This document shows, one piece after another, positions 7,945 through 16,872 of a stretch of 64,000 nt of DNA. The notes beneath the pieces were generated by a model. That model saw nothing but the letters and a program-made list of their open reading frames with translations, was not told the DNA's origin and made no database searches. The DNA is from Holophagales bacterium (GTDB lineage Bacteria > Acidobacteriota > Thermoanaerobaculia > Multivoradales > Multivoraceae). How positions within the stretch are numbered: position 1 is the first letter of the stretch; the number at the start of each line of letters is the position of its first letter. The stretch is from contig VXVC01000004.1 in the NCBI GenBank assembly GCA_009836625.1, positions 1,263,037 to 1,327,036 on the forward strand. Reading direction: 5' to 3'. The translations under genes were made by a program, and so were the position numbers.

Positions 7945-9653
7945 GGTGGTGCCTCGACGACGAGGTAGACACCCGGCGGCGGATCGACGATCCGCGTGCG
8001 GGCGCCGGAGGGCCAGCGGAGGTCGAGTCGCAATGGGCCGCCGTCCGCCGGAACCGCCCAGCGCAGACGGTGTCCGCTCGAAGACTGGTAGCTGTCGCCG
8101 CGGACGATCCACCGTCGTGCCGGCGGCGGTCCACTCTCGGCGGACAGGGTCGCCACGGCGCCCACCGCCTGCGTGTTCGGAGAGCGGCCGCGAAGTTCGA
8201 GGCCCAGCCACGCCGCCGTCGTCGACCCGGCCGTGTCGTTCCGCCACAGTCGCGCCGGACCGTCGTTCGCGGTGACCGCCAGGTCGACGTCGCCGTCGTT
8301 GTCGAAGTCCGCGGCCGCCGTGCCGCGGCTGACCAGGGGCTCCTCTTCGACCCAGGCGCACCGCGCCTCGACGAACCGCCCGCGGCCGTCGCCGGCAAGG
8401 CCGCGCAACAGGAGGTTCCGCTGCCGGTGCTCCGTGTTGTCCCGCCGCGGCGAGGCGAAGATGTGGCCGTTCGCCACGTAGACGTCGAGCGCGCCGTCAC
8501 GGTCGAGGTCCCCGGCGACGATCCCGAAGCCGAGCAGGTTGAACGAGGGTTGACCGAAACCCGTCGTCGCCGAAACGTCTTCGAACAGCATCCCGGACGC
8601 CGGGCCGGCGTTGCGATACAGCGTGTTCGTCTCCACGTCGAAGTTGGTCACGGTCAGATCGGGGTCGCCGTCGACGTCGAAGTCGGCCGCGGCCAGCCCC
8701 ATGCCCGCCTCGGGCCGTCCGCTGCGGTTGACCGCGGTGCCCGAGAGCAGGGACAGGTCCTCAAAGCCGCCATCGCCCAGGTTCCTGAACAGGAGGTTCA
8801 GCGTCAGGTCGTTCGCGACGTAGACGTCGGGCCACCCGTCTCCATCCAGATCCGTGAACAGAACGCCCAGGCCCTTGCCGTCGGCCCCGCCGAGACCGGC
8901 CGCATCGGTCGTATCCTCGAACGAGCCGTCACCACGGTTCTCGTAGTAGCGATCGAGCTGGCCCGGGAACAGGGATGGGTCACACACCTCCGACGGCGAA
9001 TCCGGCCCATCCCGGCGGCAGTCCAGACCGTGCCCCGGGTCGTAATCCAGGTAGCGGCCGACGTAGAGATCGAGATCCCCGTCGCCGTCCGCGTCGGCCA
9101 ACGCCATCGAAGATCCCCAGGGATGCTCGTCCTCGCCCGCTGGCGAGAGCGCCTCCGCCGCTTCGAAGCGACCGGCGCCGTCATTGCGCAGGAGCACGGT
9201 CGGGCCGTAGTGCGACACGAGCAGGTCGACGTCCCGGTCGCCGTCGACATCGGCCGCCACAACGCCCTGGCCGTAGCCGCTGGCGAGGTCGCCGGCACCG
9301 GCCGGGACGAAGCGGAACTCCCCCGCCTGGTCCGGTCCCAGGTTCCGAAACAGCCGGTCAGCCGCCGCCGCGCCGCCGTCCGGCGGAAACGGCCCCGACT
9401 GCACGAGGTAGAGATCGAGCCAGCCGTCGCCATCGAAATCGATCCAGGCAACGCCGGCGCCCATCGTCTCGGGCAGGTGCAGGCCGCCCGCCGCACCCGC
9501 GTCGTGCTGGAAACGAAGCCCCGTTTCGGCGGCCACCTCGGAGAAGCTGAAGCCGCAGTCCTCCGGGGCAGCCGCCAAACAGGGCTGAAACGCGAATGAC
9601 GGGACGGCGACAAGGACGACGGCCAACCGCCGGACACCGCCTCGCCAACCCAT
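7941..9653 (-). CDS. CRTAC1-like FG-GAP/VCBS repeat protein with ASPIC/UnbV domain
   Basis: A 570-residue secreted protein. The ATG at 9653 starts a signal peptide (LAVVLVAVPSFAF). The body is a beta-propeller of FG-GAP/VCBS repeats, each with a calcium-binding-type loop: DFDGDGWLDLYL, DVDGDRDVDLLV, DADGDGDLDLYV, DLDGDGWPDVYV, DFDVDGDPDLTV, DLDRDGALDVYV and DFDNDGDVDLAV. The C-terminus (about 480-570, LGLELRGRSPNTQAVGA to the end) is the ASPIC/UnbV module seen in CRTAC1-like proteins. Such proteins are surface or extracellular; their ligands are mostly unknown. It shares an operon with the M16 pair, which suggests a joint role in handling extracellular protein, but that is inference. Confidence 0.92.
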   Translation of the reverse strand: MGWRGGVRRLAVVLVAVPSFAFQPCLAAAPEDCGFSFSEVAAETGLRFQHDAGAAGGLHLPETMGAGVAWIDFDGDGWLDLYLVQSGPFPPDGGAAAADRLFRNLGPDQAGEFRFVPAGAGDLASGYGQGVVAADVDGDRDVDLLVSHYGPTVLLRNDGAGRFEAAEALSPAGEDEHPWGSSMALADADGDGDLDLYVGRYLDYDPGHGLDCRRDGPDSPSEVCDPSLFPGQLDRYYENRGDGSFEDTTDAAGLGGADGKGLGVLFTDLDGDGWPDVYVANDLTLNLLFRNLGDGGFEDLSLLSGTAVNRSGRPEAGMGLAAADFDVDGDPDLTVTNFDVETNTLYRNAGPASGMLFEDVSATTGFGQPSFNLLGFGIVAGDLDRDGALDVYVANGHIFASPRRDNTEHRQRNLLLRGLAGDGRGRFVEARCAWVEEEPLVSRGTAAADFDNDGDVDLAVTANDGPARLWRNDTAGSTTAAWLGLELRGRSPNTQAVGAVATLSAESGPPPARRWIVRGDSYQSSSGHRLRWAVPADGGPLRLDLRWPSGARTRIVDPPPGVYLVVEAPP

Positions 9654-9695
9654 CCGGCGACGGTAACAGTCCTGCCGGCACCGTAGACTCCCTCG

Positions 9696-10928
9696 ATGGA
9701 ACTGCTCTGCGGCGCGCACACGCTCGCACTCAGCAATCGCCCCCTCGTGATGGGCGTCCTGAACGTGACGCCCGACAGTTTCTCGGACGGCGGTCTCTTC
9801 GACCGTCCGGACAAGGCGCTCGAACACGCGCGACGAATGGCCGAGGAAGGCGCCGACCTGATCGACATCGGCGCGGAGAGCACCCGGCCGGGAGCGGAAC
9901 CCGTCGACCTCGAGGACGAGCTCGCGCGCCTGCTGCCGGTGATCGAGGGGATCGCTGCCCTCGACCTCGGCGTGCCGCTGAGCGTCGACACGGCGAAGCC
10001 GGAAGCGGCCGACCGGGCGCTCATCGCCGGCGCGGGGATGATCAACGACGTCTCGGGCGCCGGCGAAGCGATGCTGGAGGTCGCGGCCCGTCACGGCGCG
10101 CCGGTCATCGCGATGCACATGCGGGGCGAGCCCAGGACGATGCAGCGGGCGCCGCGCTACGACGACGTCGTGGCGGAGATCCGCGACTACCTGGCTGAGC
10201 GGGTGGAGGCCGGCCGCAAACTCGGCGTCGACGTGCTGGTGGACCCGGGGATCGGCTTCGGCAAGACCCTGGAACACAACCTCGACCTGCTCGCGAACCT
10301 GCGCGAACTGCGCGAACTGAAAACGCCGATCGTTCTCGGAGTGTCCCGCAAGTCCTTCCTCGACCGACTGCTCGCCGGCGTGGCGGTCGAGGAGCGGTTG
10401 GCCGGAACCCTGGCCGTCAACGGTTGGGCGGCGGCCCTCGACGTCGTCGACGTGCTGCGAGTCCACGACGTGCGGGAGCACCGGCAACTGGCGGAGAGCA
10501 TCGGCGCCCTGCGCCGCCATCGCCGGGCGCCGGCGCCGCGGCGACGGGTTCTTGCCCGCGGCATCCCCTGCCGATGCCGCATCGGCGTCACGGCGAGGGA
10601 ACGCTCGACGCCCCAGGACCTCATGGTGGACGTGGAGGTGCACATGGCGCCCGCGCCCCTCGGGGCGCCGGACGATCTCGGCGGAACCACGGACTACGCC
10701 GAGATGGCGGAACTCACGCAGGCTGTGGCAAGACGCGGCGAGTTCCGACTCGTGGAGACGCTTGCCGAGCGGATCGCGGTCGCGGTGTCCGCCACCAGCG
10801 CAGTACCAGCGGACGGACCGGCGTCCCGCGGACGGATCGAGTCGCTGCGGGTCCGGGTTTCGAAGCCTGGAGCAGCCCGCGAGCTCGGCGTCGCCGAAGT
10901 CGGCGCGGAGATCGACTGGCGCCCGTGA
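9696..10928 (+). CDS. folP-folB: dihydropteroate synthase - dihydroneopterin aldolase fusion
   Basis: A 410-residue fusion of two folate enzymes. Residues 1-270 are dihydropteroate synthase (condensing pterin pyrophosphate with p-aminobenzoate): MGVLNVTPDSFSDGG, IDIGAESTRPGA, DPGIGFGKT and VSRKSF are all present. After a basic linker (RRHRRAPAPRRR), residues ~290-410 are dihydroneopterin aldolase: CRIGVTARERSTPQD with the catalytic-type Glu, TTDYAEM, LVETLAERIA and the lysine motif RVRVSKPG. The reading frame is continuous with no frameshift. The stop overlaps the start of folK (GTGA), so three successive pterin-branch activities are made from 1.8 kb. Domain order FolP-FolB is unusual; fusions more often join FolB-FolK or FolK-FolP. 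Confidence 0.93.
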   Translation: MELLCGAHTLALSNRPLVMGVLNVTPDSFSDGGLFDRPDKALEHARRMAEEGADLIDIGAESTRPGAEPVDLEDELARLLPVIEGIAALDLGVPLSVDTAKPEAADRALIAGAGMINDVSGAGEAMLEVAARHGAPVIAMHMRGEPRTMQRAPRYDDVVAEIRDYLAERVEAGRKLGVDVLVDPGIGFGKTLEHNLDLLANLRELRELKTPIVLGVSRKSFLDRLLAGVAVEERLAGTLAVNGWAAALDVVDVLRVHDVREHRQLAESIGALRRHRRAPAPRRRVLARGIPCRCRIGVTARERSTPQDLMVDVEVHMAPAPLGAPDDLGGTTDYAEMAELTQAVARRGEFRLVETLAERIAVAVSATSAVPADGPASRGRIESLRVRVSKPGAARELGVAEVGAEIDWRP

Positions 10929-11470
10929 CCCGTAGCCGCGCGTTCATCGCCCTGGGCTCCAACCTGCGGCCGCGGAGCGCGAACCTGCGCGCGGCCCTCG
11001 GTCACTTGCGTCGGGTCGCGGAGGTGAGGTCGGTCTCGACATTCCACCGAACCGAGGCGGTCGCCGAGCGCGGTGTCCGCGCGACGGACCCCGAGTTCCT
11101 GAACGCGGCCGCAGCCCTCGAGACCGACCTTGACGCCCACGGATTGCTAGCAGCCCTGCTCGGGATCGAGGCCGCCCTCGGCCGCGACCGGACCGCAGGC
11201 GCCGCCGGGCCAAGGACGATCGATCTCGACCTGCTGCTGTTCGACGACTGCATCATCGACGCGCCCGGTCTGGTCGTGCCGCATCCACGGATGCACCGGC
11301 GCCGCTTCGTCCTCGAACCCCTGGTCGAGATCGCCCCTGCCGCCTGGCACCCCGGTCTCCGGAAGACGGTGACCGAACTCCGGGCTGCCCTGGTCGTGCC
11401 GGCCTCCGGCCGGCCCGCTTCCCGGCCGCCTCCGGCGGCAGCGGGTCAGAAGACCCGCGCACCCAGCTAG
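10925..11470 (+). CDS. folK: 2-amino-4-hydroxy-6-hydroxymethyldihydropteridine pyrophosphokinase (HPPK)
   Basis: A 181-residue HPPK, transferring pyrophosphate from ATP to 6-hydroxymethyl-dihydropterin ahead of FolP. The GTG at 10925 overlaps the folP-folB stop. Family signatures: FIALGSNLRPRSANLRAAL at the N-terminus, EFLNAAAALETDL, the GPRTIDLDLLLFDD metal/ATP site, and PHPRMHRRRFVLEPL. The last ~30 residues (Pro/Arg/Ala-rich tail) extend beyond the usual family length and look disordered. It is convergent with the acyl-CoA dehydrogenase gene, with two bases between them. Confidence 0.93.
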   Translation: MTRSRAFIALGSNLRPRSANLRAALGHLRRVAEVRSVSTFHRTEAVAERGVRATDPEFLNAAAALETDLDAHGLLAALLGIEAALGRDRTAGAAGPRTIDLDLLLFDDCIIDAPGLVVPHPRMHRRRFVLEPLVEIAPAAWHPGLRKTVTELRAALVVPASGRPASRPPPAAAGQKTRAPS

Positions 11471-11472
11471 CG

Positions 11473-12642
11473 CTAGTAGCTCTTCGGCAGGCCCAGCACC
11501 TTCTCCGCGATGTGGCAGAGGATGAGCTGCGGGCTCACGGGAGCGAGGCGCGGGATCATCACTTCCCGCATCAGCCGCTCGACGTGGAACTCCTTGGCGT
11601 AGCCCATGCCGCCGTGCGTCATGACCGCCTGCGTGCAGGCCTTGAAACCGGCTTCGGCGCCGAGGTACTTCGCCGCGTTCGCGTAGTGGCCGCAGGGTTC
11701 GTCGCGGTCGTACAGCGACGCCGCCTGCATCGCCATCAGAAACGCGGCCTCCAGCTCCATCCAGCATTCCGCCAGCGGATGCTGGATCGACTGGTTCTGG
11801 CCGATCGGACGACCGAAGACCCGGCGCTCGCGGGCGTAGTCCGTTGCCCGTTCCAGCGCGTTCCGGCCCACTCCCACCGCCTCGATGCCGATCAGGATCC
11901 GCTCCGGGTTCAGGCTGTGCAGGATGTACTCGAAGCCGCGCCCCTCCTCGCCGATCCGATCCTCAGCCGGCACCTCGAGGCCGTCGATGAACAGTTCGTT
12001 CGAGTCCACGGCTGCCCGGCCCATCTTCGGAATCCGCCGGACCTCGACCTTCGACCGGTCGAGCGTGGTGTAGAAGAGCGAAAGGCCCTTTGTCGCCTTC
12101 CCGGTCTCGGCCCTGGGGGTCGTCCGCGCAAGCAGCATGACGCGGTCCGCCTCTTGGGCGGTCGTGGTCCAGATCTTGCGGCCATGGACGATGTAGCCGC
12201 CGTCCGGCTGCGGCTCGGCGCGGGTCGTGATCGCCGTGGTTTCCAGACCCGCGTCGGGCTCGGTGACCGCGAAGCAGGTCTTCGCCCGGCCTTCGATGAG
12301 TTCCGGCAGGAAGCGCCGGCGCTGCTCCTCGGTGCCGAAGACGACGATCGGGTGCGGCCCGAAGATGTTGATGTGGATCGCGGACGCCGCGCTCATGCCG
12401 CCGCCCGCGCGGGCCACTTCGTGCATCACGAGAGCGGCTTCGGTGACGCCCATACCGGAACCGCCGTACGCCTCCGGCATGGCGATGCCGAGCGCGCCGC
12501 ATTCGGCCATGGCTCGGTGAAACTCGTTCGGGAACCGCGCCTCGTTGTCGACTTCGAGCCAGTACTCGTCGTCGAAACCCGCGCAGGTGCGCGCGATTCC
12601 GTCGCACAGGGCCCGTTGCTGTCCGGTGAGGGCGAAGTCCAT
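11473..12642 (-). CDS. acyl-CoA dehydrogenase
   Basis: A 389-residue FAD-dependent acyl-CoA dehydrogenase. ATG 12642 is chosen because the conserved N-terminal helix (MDFALTGQQRALCDGIART) starts there; it overlaps the upstream stop by one base (TGATG). Motifs: CFAVTEPDAGLETTAITT (FAD-binding strand), MGRAAVDSNELFIDG, RRVFGRPIGQNQSIQH and MTHGGMGYAKEFHVERLMRE. The C-terminal YEG-type catalytic glutamate of medium-chain enzymes is missing (PRLAPVSPQL there), but LNPERIL (Glu247) fits the alternative base position used by isovaleryl-CoA and long-chain acyl-CoA dehydrogenases. It should therefore be active, probably on branched or long acyl-CoA; substrate is not determined. Confidence 0.9.
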   Translation of the reverse strand: MDFALTGQQRALCDGIARTCAGFDDEYWLEVDNEARFPNEFHRAMAECGALGIAMPEAYGGSGMGVTEAALVMHEVARAGGGMSAASAIHINIFGPHPIVVFGTEEQRRRFLPELIEGRAKTCFAVTEPDAGLETTAITTRAEPQPDGGYIVHGRKIWTTTAQEADRVMLLARTTPRAETGKATKGLSLFYTTLDRSKVEVRRIPKMGRAAVDSNELFIDGLEVPAEDRIGEEGRGFEYILHSLNPERILIGIEAVGVGRNALERATDYARERRVFGRPIGQNQSIQHPLAECWMELEAAFLMAMQAASLYDRDEPCGHYANAAKYLGAEAGFKACTQAVMTHGGMGYAKEFHVERLMREVMIPRLAPVSPQLILCHIAEKVLGLPKSY

Positions 12643-12983
12643 CAACCGGGCGCGGAGGGCAGCAGGACATACCGCGCCAGCACGGCGAAACCACCGATCA
12701 GGATCAGCGCCGCGGTCCAGATCAGGGTCAACTGCTGCCACCTTGCGAGATGGTCGAGCTCCCGTACCCGCCGCAGGATGCCGCGGAGAAGGAACGGCAT
12801 GGACGCGCCCCAGACCAGGAGCAGGCCCAGGAGCAACCACGAAGTCGGCGAGAAGCCCTGCAGCACCGCCAGCGCCCCGATCGCGAACAGGAGGGCCAGG
12901 CGCACCACGACGCGCACGAAGCGCAGGCTCCCGGCCTGCTGCCGCCTGAGCTGATCCCGCCGGTCGCTGAAGTCGATCGCCAC
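12642..12983 (-). CDS. small integral membrane protein
   Basis: A 113-residue protein from a GTG at 12983. A charged N-terminal helix (DFSDRRDQLRRQQAGSLRF) precedes two closely spaced membrane segments (RLALLFAIGALAVL and SWLLLGLLLVWGASM), a cytosolic-type basic stretch (RGILRRVRELDH) and a third segment (LTLIWTAALILIGGFAVLA). I do not recognise a family. It lies eight bases after the stop of the oligopeptidase gene and its own stop overlaps the acyl-CoA dehydrogenase start, so it is in the same transcription unit. Confidence 0.7.
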   Translation of the reverse strand: MAIDFSDRRDQLRRQQAGSLRFVRVVVRLALLFAIGALAVLQGFSPTSWLLLGLLLVWGASMPFLLRGILRRVRELDHLARWQQLTLIWTAALILIGGFAVLARYVLLPSAPG

Positions 12984-12991
12984 GTCTCGAC

Positions 12992-15142
12992 TCAGGAGTC
13001 CCCGAGGCCGGCCAGGTCGAGCAGGAACGCGTAGACCAGGGCCGTCTCGCGGTAGCGGTCGTAGCGGCCGGACGCGCCGCCGTGGCCGGCGCCCATGTTC
13101 GTCTCGAGGAGCAGGAGGTTGTCGTCCGTCTTGCTGGCCCGCAGCCGCGCGACCCACTTCGCCGGCTCCCAGTACTGGACCTGCGAGTCGTGCAGGCCGG
13201 TAGTCACGAGCAGGTGGGGATAGTCCCGCGCCTCCACGTTGTCGTAGGGCGAATAGGAGAGCATGTAGTCGTAGTACTCACGGACTCTCGGGTCGCCCCA
13301 CTCGTCCCACTCGAAGGTGGTGAGCGGGATGCTCGCGTCGAGCATCGTGGTGACGACGTCGACGAAGGGCACCCGGGCCACGACGCCGTCCCAGAGGTCG
13401 GGCCTCATCGTGAACACCGCGCCCACCAGCAGCCCGCCGGCGCTGCCGCCCATCGCGTAGATCCGGTCCGGGTCCGCGTAGCCCTCGGCCACGAGATGCT
13501 CGGCGGCGGCGATGAAGTCCGTGAACGTGTTCTTCTTGTGGAGGAGCTTGCCGTTCTCGTACCAGGAGCGGCCCATCTCCTCGCCGCCGCGGATGTGGGC
13601 GATCGCGTAGACGAAGCCCCGGTCGATCAGGCTCAGGAGCGGCGAGCTGAAGGACGCATCCATGCTCGAGCCGTAGGAACCGTAGCCGTAGAGCAGCAGC
13701 GGACTGCCGCCTTCCCCCGACCGCAGGTCGGGCCGGTAGACGAGCGACACCGGCACCTGGGTGCCGTCCTCCGCCGTCGCCCACAGCCGTTCGCTCCGGT
13801 AGTTCGCGGCGTCGAAGCCCCCGAGCACCTGGTCCTGTTTGCGCAGGGTCTTCTCCCGCGTCGCCGGGTCGTAGTCGAACACCGACCGCGGCGTGGTCAG
13901 CGACTGGTAGACGTAGCGGAGGGTCCCGGACGACGGATCCGGGTTGGCACCTAGCCCGGTCGAGTAGGTCGGTTCGCCGAAGTCGAGGTCATGGCCCTCT
14001 ACGGCGGCGCCGCCCATCGGCTCGACGCGGAGCCGCTCCAGACCCTCGCGCCTCTCCGCCAGCACCAGGAAACGATCGAACAGCTCGAAGCCCTCGAACA
14101 GCACGTCGTCGCGGTTCGGAAGCTCCTCGCGCCAGGCCGCACGCCCGGTGTCGCCTTCGGCTGTCGACATGAGCCGGAAGTTCGGCGCGCCGTCGTTCGT
14201 CCGCACCCAGAAGCGGTCGCCCAGGTGATCGACGCTGTACTCGTGGCGCTCTCCCCGCGGCTCGAAGACGGCGAAGTCGCCGTCCGGATCGTCGGCCCGC
14301 AGGATGCGCACCTCCGTACGGAGGGTGTGGCTGGAAGTCGCCAGCAGGTACTTCCGTGACTGCGTCCGCCCGAGGAACACGCTGAACGTCTCGTCCGGCT
14401 CCTCGTAGACCAGTTCGTCCGCCTCGGTGGAACCCAGGCGGTGGCGGTACACCTGGTAGGCGCGCAGCGTGGCGGGATCCTGGCGGACGTAGAACAGGGT
14501 CGCGCTGTCGGCGGCCCAGACGAGATTCGCCGTCACGTCGGGGATCTCGTCCGCGAGAGTCTCACCCGTCGTCAGGTCCCTGAACCGAACGGTGTAGAAG
14601 CGGCGTCCCACGTCGTCGACGCCGTAGGCAAGGATCCGGTGGTCCGGACTGACCGCCGGACGAACCGCCGTGTACTCCTTGCCTTCGGCAACCTCGTTCA
14701 CGTCGATCAGCACTTCTTCGGCTTCGGGATCCTGGTCGCCGCCGAAGACGTCGCCGTCGGCCGGCCGGCGGCCGTGGATCGCGTACTGCTTCCCCTCCTC
14801 GTAGCGGGTGTAGTACCAGTAGTCGCCGTCACGGTAGGGAACGGAGGCATCGTCCTCGACGACGCGGCTGCGGATCTCCGCGAACACGCTCTCCTGGAGC
14901 CCCTCGGTATGCGCCAGCGCGGCGTCGACGTAGGCGTTCTCCGCCTCGAGATAGGCGATCACCTCCGGGTTCTCGCGTTCCCGGAGCCAGTAGTACTCGT
15001 CGACCCGCACGTCGCCGTGGGTCTCGAGTTCGTGGGGACGCGCCTCGGCCCGCGGCGGGACGCCGGGGCCGGCCGCGGGGGCGGCGCAGGAGGTCACGGC
15101 GAGGGCGGCCAGGAGAAGGACAGCAGCAAGTACCTTTGGCAT
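12992..15142 (-). CDS. S9A oligopeptidase B-like lipoprotein
   Basis: A 716-residue prolyl-oligopeptidase-family serine peptidase. The N-terminus is a lipoprotein signal (LLLAALAVTSC, Cys19), so unlike typical cytosolic oligopeptidase B it should be anchored outside the inner membrane. After a seven-bladed propeller domain (about 60-440) comes the alpha/beta hydrolase domain with GGSAGG (Ser567), GLHDSQ (Asp652) and GAGHGG (His687). These sit exactly 35 residues beyond the E. coli PtrB triad (532/617/652), matching a leader-sized extension with no other indels around the active site. ERENPEVIAYLEAENAY is the usual N-terminal helix. Expected to cleave oligopeptides after basic residues. Confidence 0.94.
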   Translation of the reverse strand: MPKVLAAVLLLAALAVTSCAAPAAGPGVPPRAEARPHELETHGDVRVDEYYWLRERENPEVIAYLEAENAYVDAALAHTEGLQESVFAEIRSRVVEDDASVPYRDGDYWYYTRYEEGKQYAIHGRRPADGDVFGGDQDPEAEEVLIDVNEVAEGKEYTAVRPAVSPDHRILAYGVDDVGRRFYTVRFRDLTTGETLADEIPDVTANLVWAADSATLFYVRQDPATLRAYQVYRHRLGSTEADELVYEEPDETFSVFLGRTQSRKYLLATSSHTLRTEVRILRADDPDGDFAVFEPRGERHEYSVDHLGDRFWVRTNDGAPNFRLMSTAEGDTGRAAWREELPNRDDVLFEGFELFDRFLVLAERREGLERLRVEPMGGAAVEGHDLDFGEPTYSTGLGANPDPSSGTLRYVYQSLTTPRSVFDYDPATREKTLRKQDQVLGGFDAANYRSERLWATAEDGTQVPVSLVYRPDLRSGEGGSPLLLYGYGSYGSSMDASFSSPLLSLIDRGFVYAIAHIRGGEEMGRSWYENGKLLHKKNTFTDFIAAAEHLVAEGYADPDRIYAMGGSAGGLLVGAVFTMRPDLWDGVVARVPFVDVVTTMLDASIPLTTFEWDEWGDPRVREYYDYMLSYSPYDNVEARDYPHLLVTTGLHDSQVQYWEPAKWVARLRASKTDDNLLLLETNMGAGHGGASGRYDRYRETALVYAFLLDLAGLGDS

Positions 15143-15154
15143 AGACAGGAGAGT

Positions 15155-16099
15155 CTAGCCACCACTCCGCTCCCATAACAGGATGGCAGCGAAGAGGTCC
15201 TCCAGTGCGGCGCCGACCGACTTGAACAGGGTGATCTCGGACGCGTCCCGCCGGCCGTCGTGCCGGCCGCGGCACAGGTCGTAGAAGTCGGCTGCGACGT
15301 CTTCGGCAGTCAACGCGCCGGACTCCATCGGTTGGACCAGGTCGCCGGCCTCGACCAGAGCGCCATCTCGAGTATCAACGAACACGCTGGCACGGCGCAC
15401 CGCCTCGTCGTCCGCCTCGCGCATCGCCGGCGTGAAGCCGCCGACCAGGTCGACGTGCATTCCGGCGCGGAGCCAGTCGCCCAGGACCAGGGGTTCCGTG
15501 GCCAGGGTCGCGGTGCTCACGATGTCGGCGCCGCGGACCGCCGCCTCCAGGTCATTTGCCGGGCCCGTCGCGAGTCCTTCGAGCAGGGGCGACCGCGACG
15601 CAGCGAGCGCACGCTCGGGCCGGCGACCCCAGAACGCCACCTCGAGATCGGGACGCACGGCAGCGTGCGCCCCGGCCAGGTGGGGCGCCAGGTTGCCCGT
15701 GCCGACCACGAGCAGGCGACGGGCGTCCGCCCGGGCGAGGAACCGCGCAGCCAGCGCCGACGCCGCCGCGGTGCGCCGGAGCGTCAGTTCCGCGCCGTCG
15801 ATCAGCGCCAGCGGCTCGCCGGTCTCTCCAGACGCCAGGATGTAGCTGCCCTGAATCGTGTCCAGGCCGCGCGAGGCGTTGCCCGGAAAGGCCGTGGCGA
15901 CCTTGACCCCCAGGTAGCCGCCGACGGTCCAGGCCGGCATCAGGAGCAGCGTCGCATCGGGCTCGCCGGCCGGCGCCTGCACCCGGTGGTGGTGGCGCAC
16001 CGGCATTTCGCAACCGTCGCGAAAACCCGTCTCGAGTGCGTCCACTACAGCACCCCAGGGGAGCAGTTCGGCGGTCCGGGCCGCGTCGAAGATCTCCAT
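15155..16099 (-). CDS. ornithine cyclodeaminase / mu-crystallin family protein
   Basis: A 314-residue NAD(P)-binding enzyme; ATG 16099 begins the conserved helix (in-frame ATG at 16123 is possible). The family pattern is complete: GVKVATAFPGN (substrate lysine), LTLRRTAAASALAARFL, Rossmann motif VVGTGNLAPHLAGAHA, IVSTATLATEPLV, and VGGFTPAMREADDE with the catalytic-type Asp. Members act as ornithine cyclodeaminase, delta1-pyrroline-2-carboxylate reductase or alanine dehydrogenase; the sequence alone does not decide which. It ends 12 bases before the oligopeptidase start and is divergent from the PhyH gene. Confidence 0.88.
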   Translation of the reverse strand: MEIFDAARTAELLPWGAVVDALETGFRDGCEMPVRHHHRVQAPAGEPDATLLLMPAWTVGGYLGVKVATAFPGNASRGLDTIQGSYILASGETGEPLALIDGAELTLRRTAAASALAARFLARADARRLLVVGTGNLAPHLAGAHAAVRPDLEVAFWGRRPERALAASRSPLLEGLATGPANDLEAAVRGADIVSTATLATEPLVLGDWLRAGMHVDLVGGFTPAMREADDEAVRRASVFVDTRDGALVEAGDLVQPMESGALTAEDVAADFYDLCRGRHDGRRDASEITLFKSVGAALEDLFAAILLWERSGG

Positions 16100-16128
16100 A
16101 GAGCTTGCGGAGGATAGTCTCATCCGCG

Positions 16129-16872
16129 ATGACCCACCTCGAGGAACTTGAAGAGAACGGCTACGTCATCCTGGAAGGGGTACTCGACCGCTCTCAGCAG
16201 GAGGCCTTGCATGGGGTGCTCCAGCCCCACTTCGAACGCCATCTCTTCGGCCGCAACCCCTTCGAAGGCCACAACACGCAACGGGTGTATGGCCTGCTCG
16301 CGAAGTCGCGGCTGTTCGACGGGTTGGTCGCGCACCCCGCGGTCATGGCGGCCTGCGAGGCGACGCTCGGACCCGGCTTCCTGCTCTCGGTGGCTCACGC
16401 CATCCTGATCCACCCGGGCGAAGTCGCGCAGAGCCTCCACCACGACGACTCGTTCTACCCGCTGCCACGACCCAGAAAGGCGCTCGGCGTGAGCACGATC
16501 TGGGCGCTCGACGATTTCACCGAGGACAACGGCGCCACCCGCATCGTGCCCGGAAGCCACCGCTGGAACGGCGACCGGCCCGACGACGCGGAAGCCAAGC
16601 CCGTCATCATGCCCTCAGGCTCCCTGCTCATCTTCCTCGGCACGCTCTACCACGGGGGCGGCGAAAACTGCTCCGCGGGGTCCCGGCTCGGCCTGACCAT
16701 CCAGTACTGCCCGGCCTGGGCCCGCCAGCAGGAGAACTTCATCCTCGGCGTGCCGGCCGGCGAAGTGCCGCGTCTGTCCGACACGGTCCAGGAACTCATC
16801 GGCTACGGCATCCATCCCCCGTTCATGGGACACGTCGACGGCCGCCACCCACTGAAGGCGCTCCAGACATGA
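16129..16872 (+). CDS. phytanoyl-CoA dioxygenase (PhyH) family protein
   Basis: A 247-residue Fe(II)/2-oxoglutarate dioxygenase. ATG 16129 starts directly at the conserved LEELEENGYVILEGVLD; an upstream in-frame ATG at 16105 would add eight residues. The iron facial triad is visible as HHDDSF (H-x-D) and the distal His in LYHGGGENCS, with the 2-oxoglutarate-binding Arg in SRLGLTIQY. Family members hydroxylate acyl-CoAs or small natural products. The stop overlaps the start of the PafA-like phosphatase (ATGA), suggesting a shared operon with phosphatase and deacetylase genes; the joint substrate is not clear. Confidence 0.9.
   Translation: MTHLEELEENGYVILEGVLDRSQQEALHGVLQPHFERHLFGRNPFEGHNTQRVYGLLAKSRLFDGLVAHPAVMAACEATLGPGFLLSVAHAILIHPGEVAQSLHHDDSFYPLPRPRKALGVSTIWALDDFTEDNGATRIVPGSHRWNGDRPDDAEAKPVIMPSGSLLIFLGTLYHGGGENCSAGSRLGLTIQYCPAWARQQENFILGVPAGEVPRLSDTVQELIGYGIHPPFMGHVDGRHPLKALQT

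Noticed and set aside
11473..12642. Inactive acyl-CoA dehydrogenase because the C-terminal catalytic Glu is missing
   Set aside because: The LNPERIL motif supplies the alternative base position used by isovaleryl-CoA and long-chain enzymes.
13082..13954. 290-codon plus-strand frame antisense to the oligopeptidase gene
   Set aside because: Pure shadow of the triad-bearing minus-strand gene; composition is His/Arg/Val-rich without motifs.
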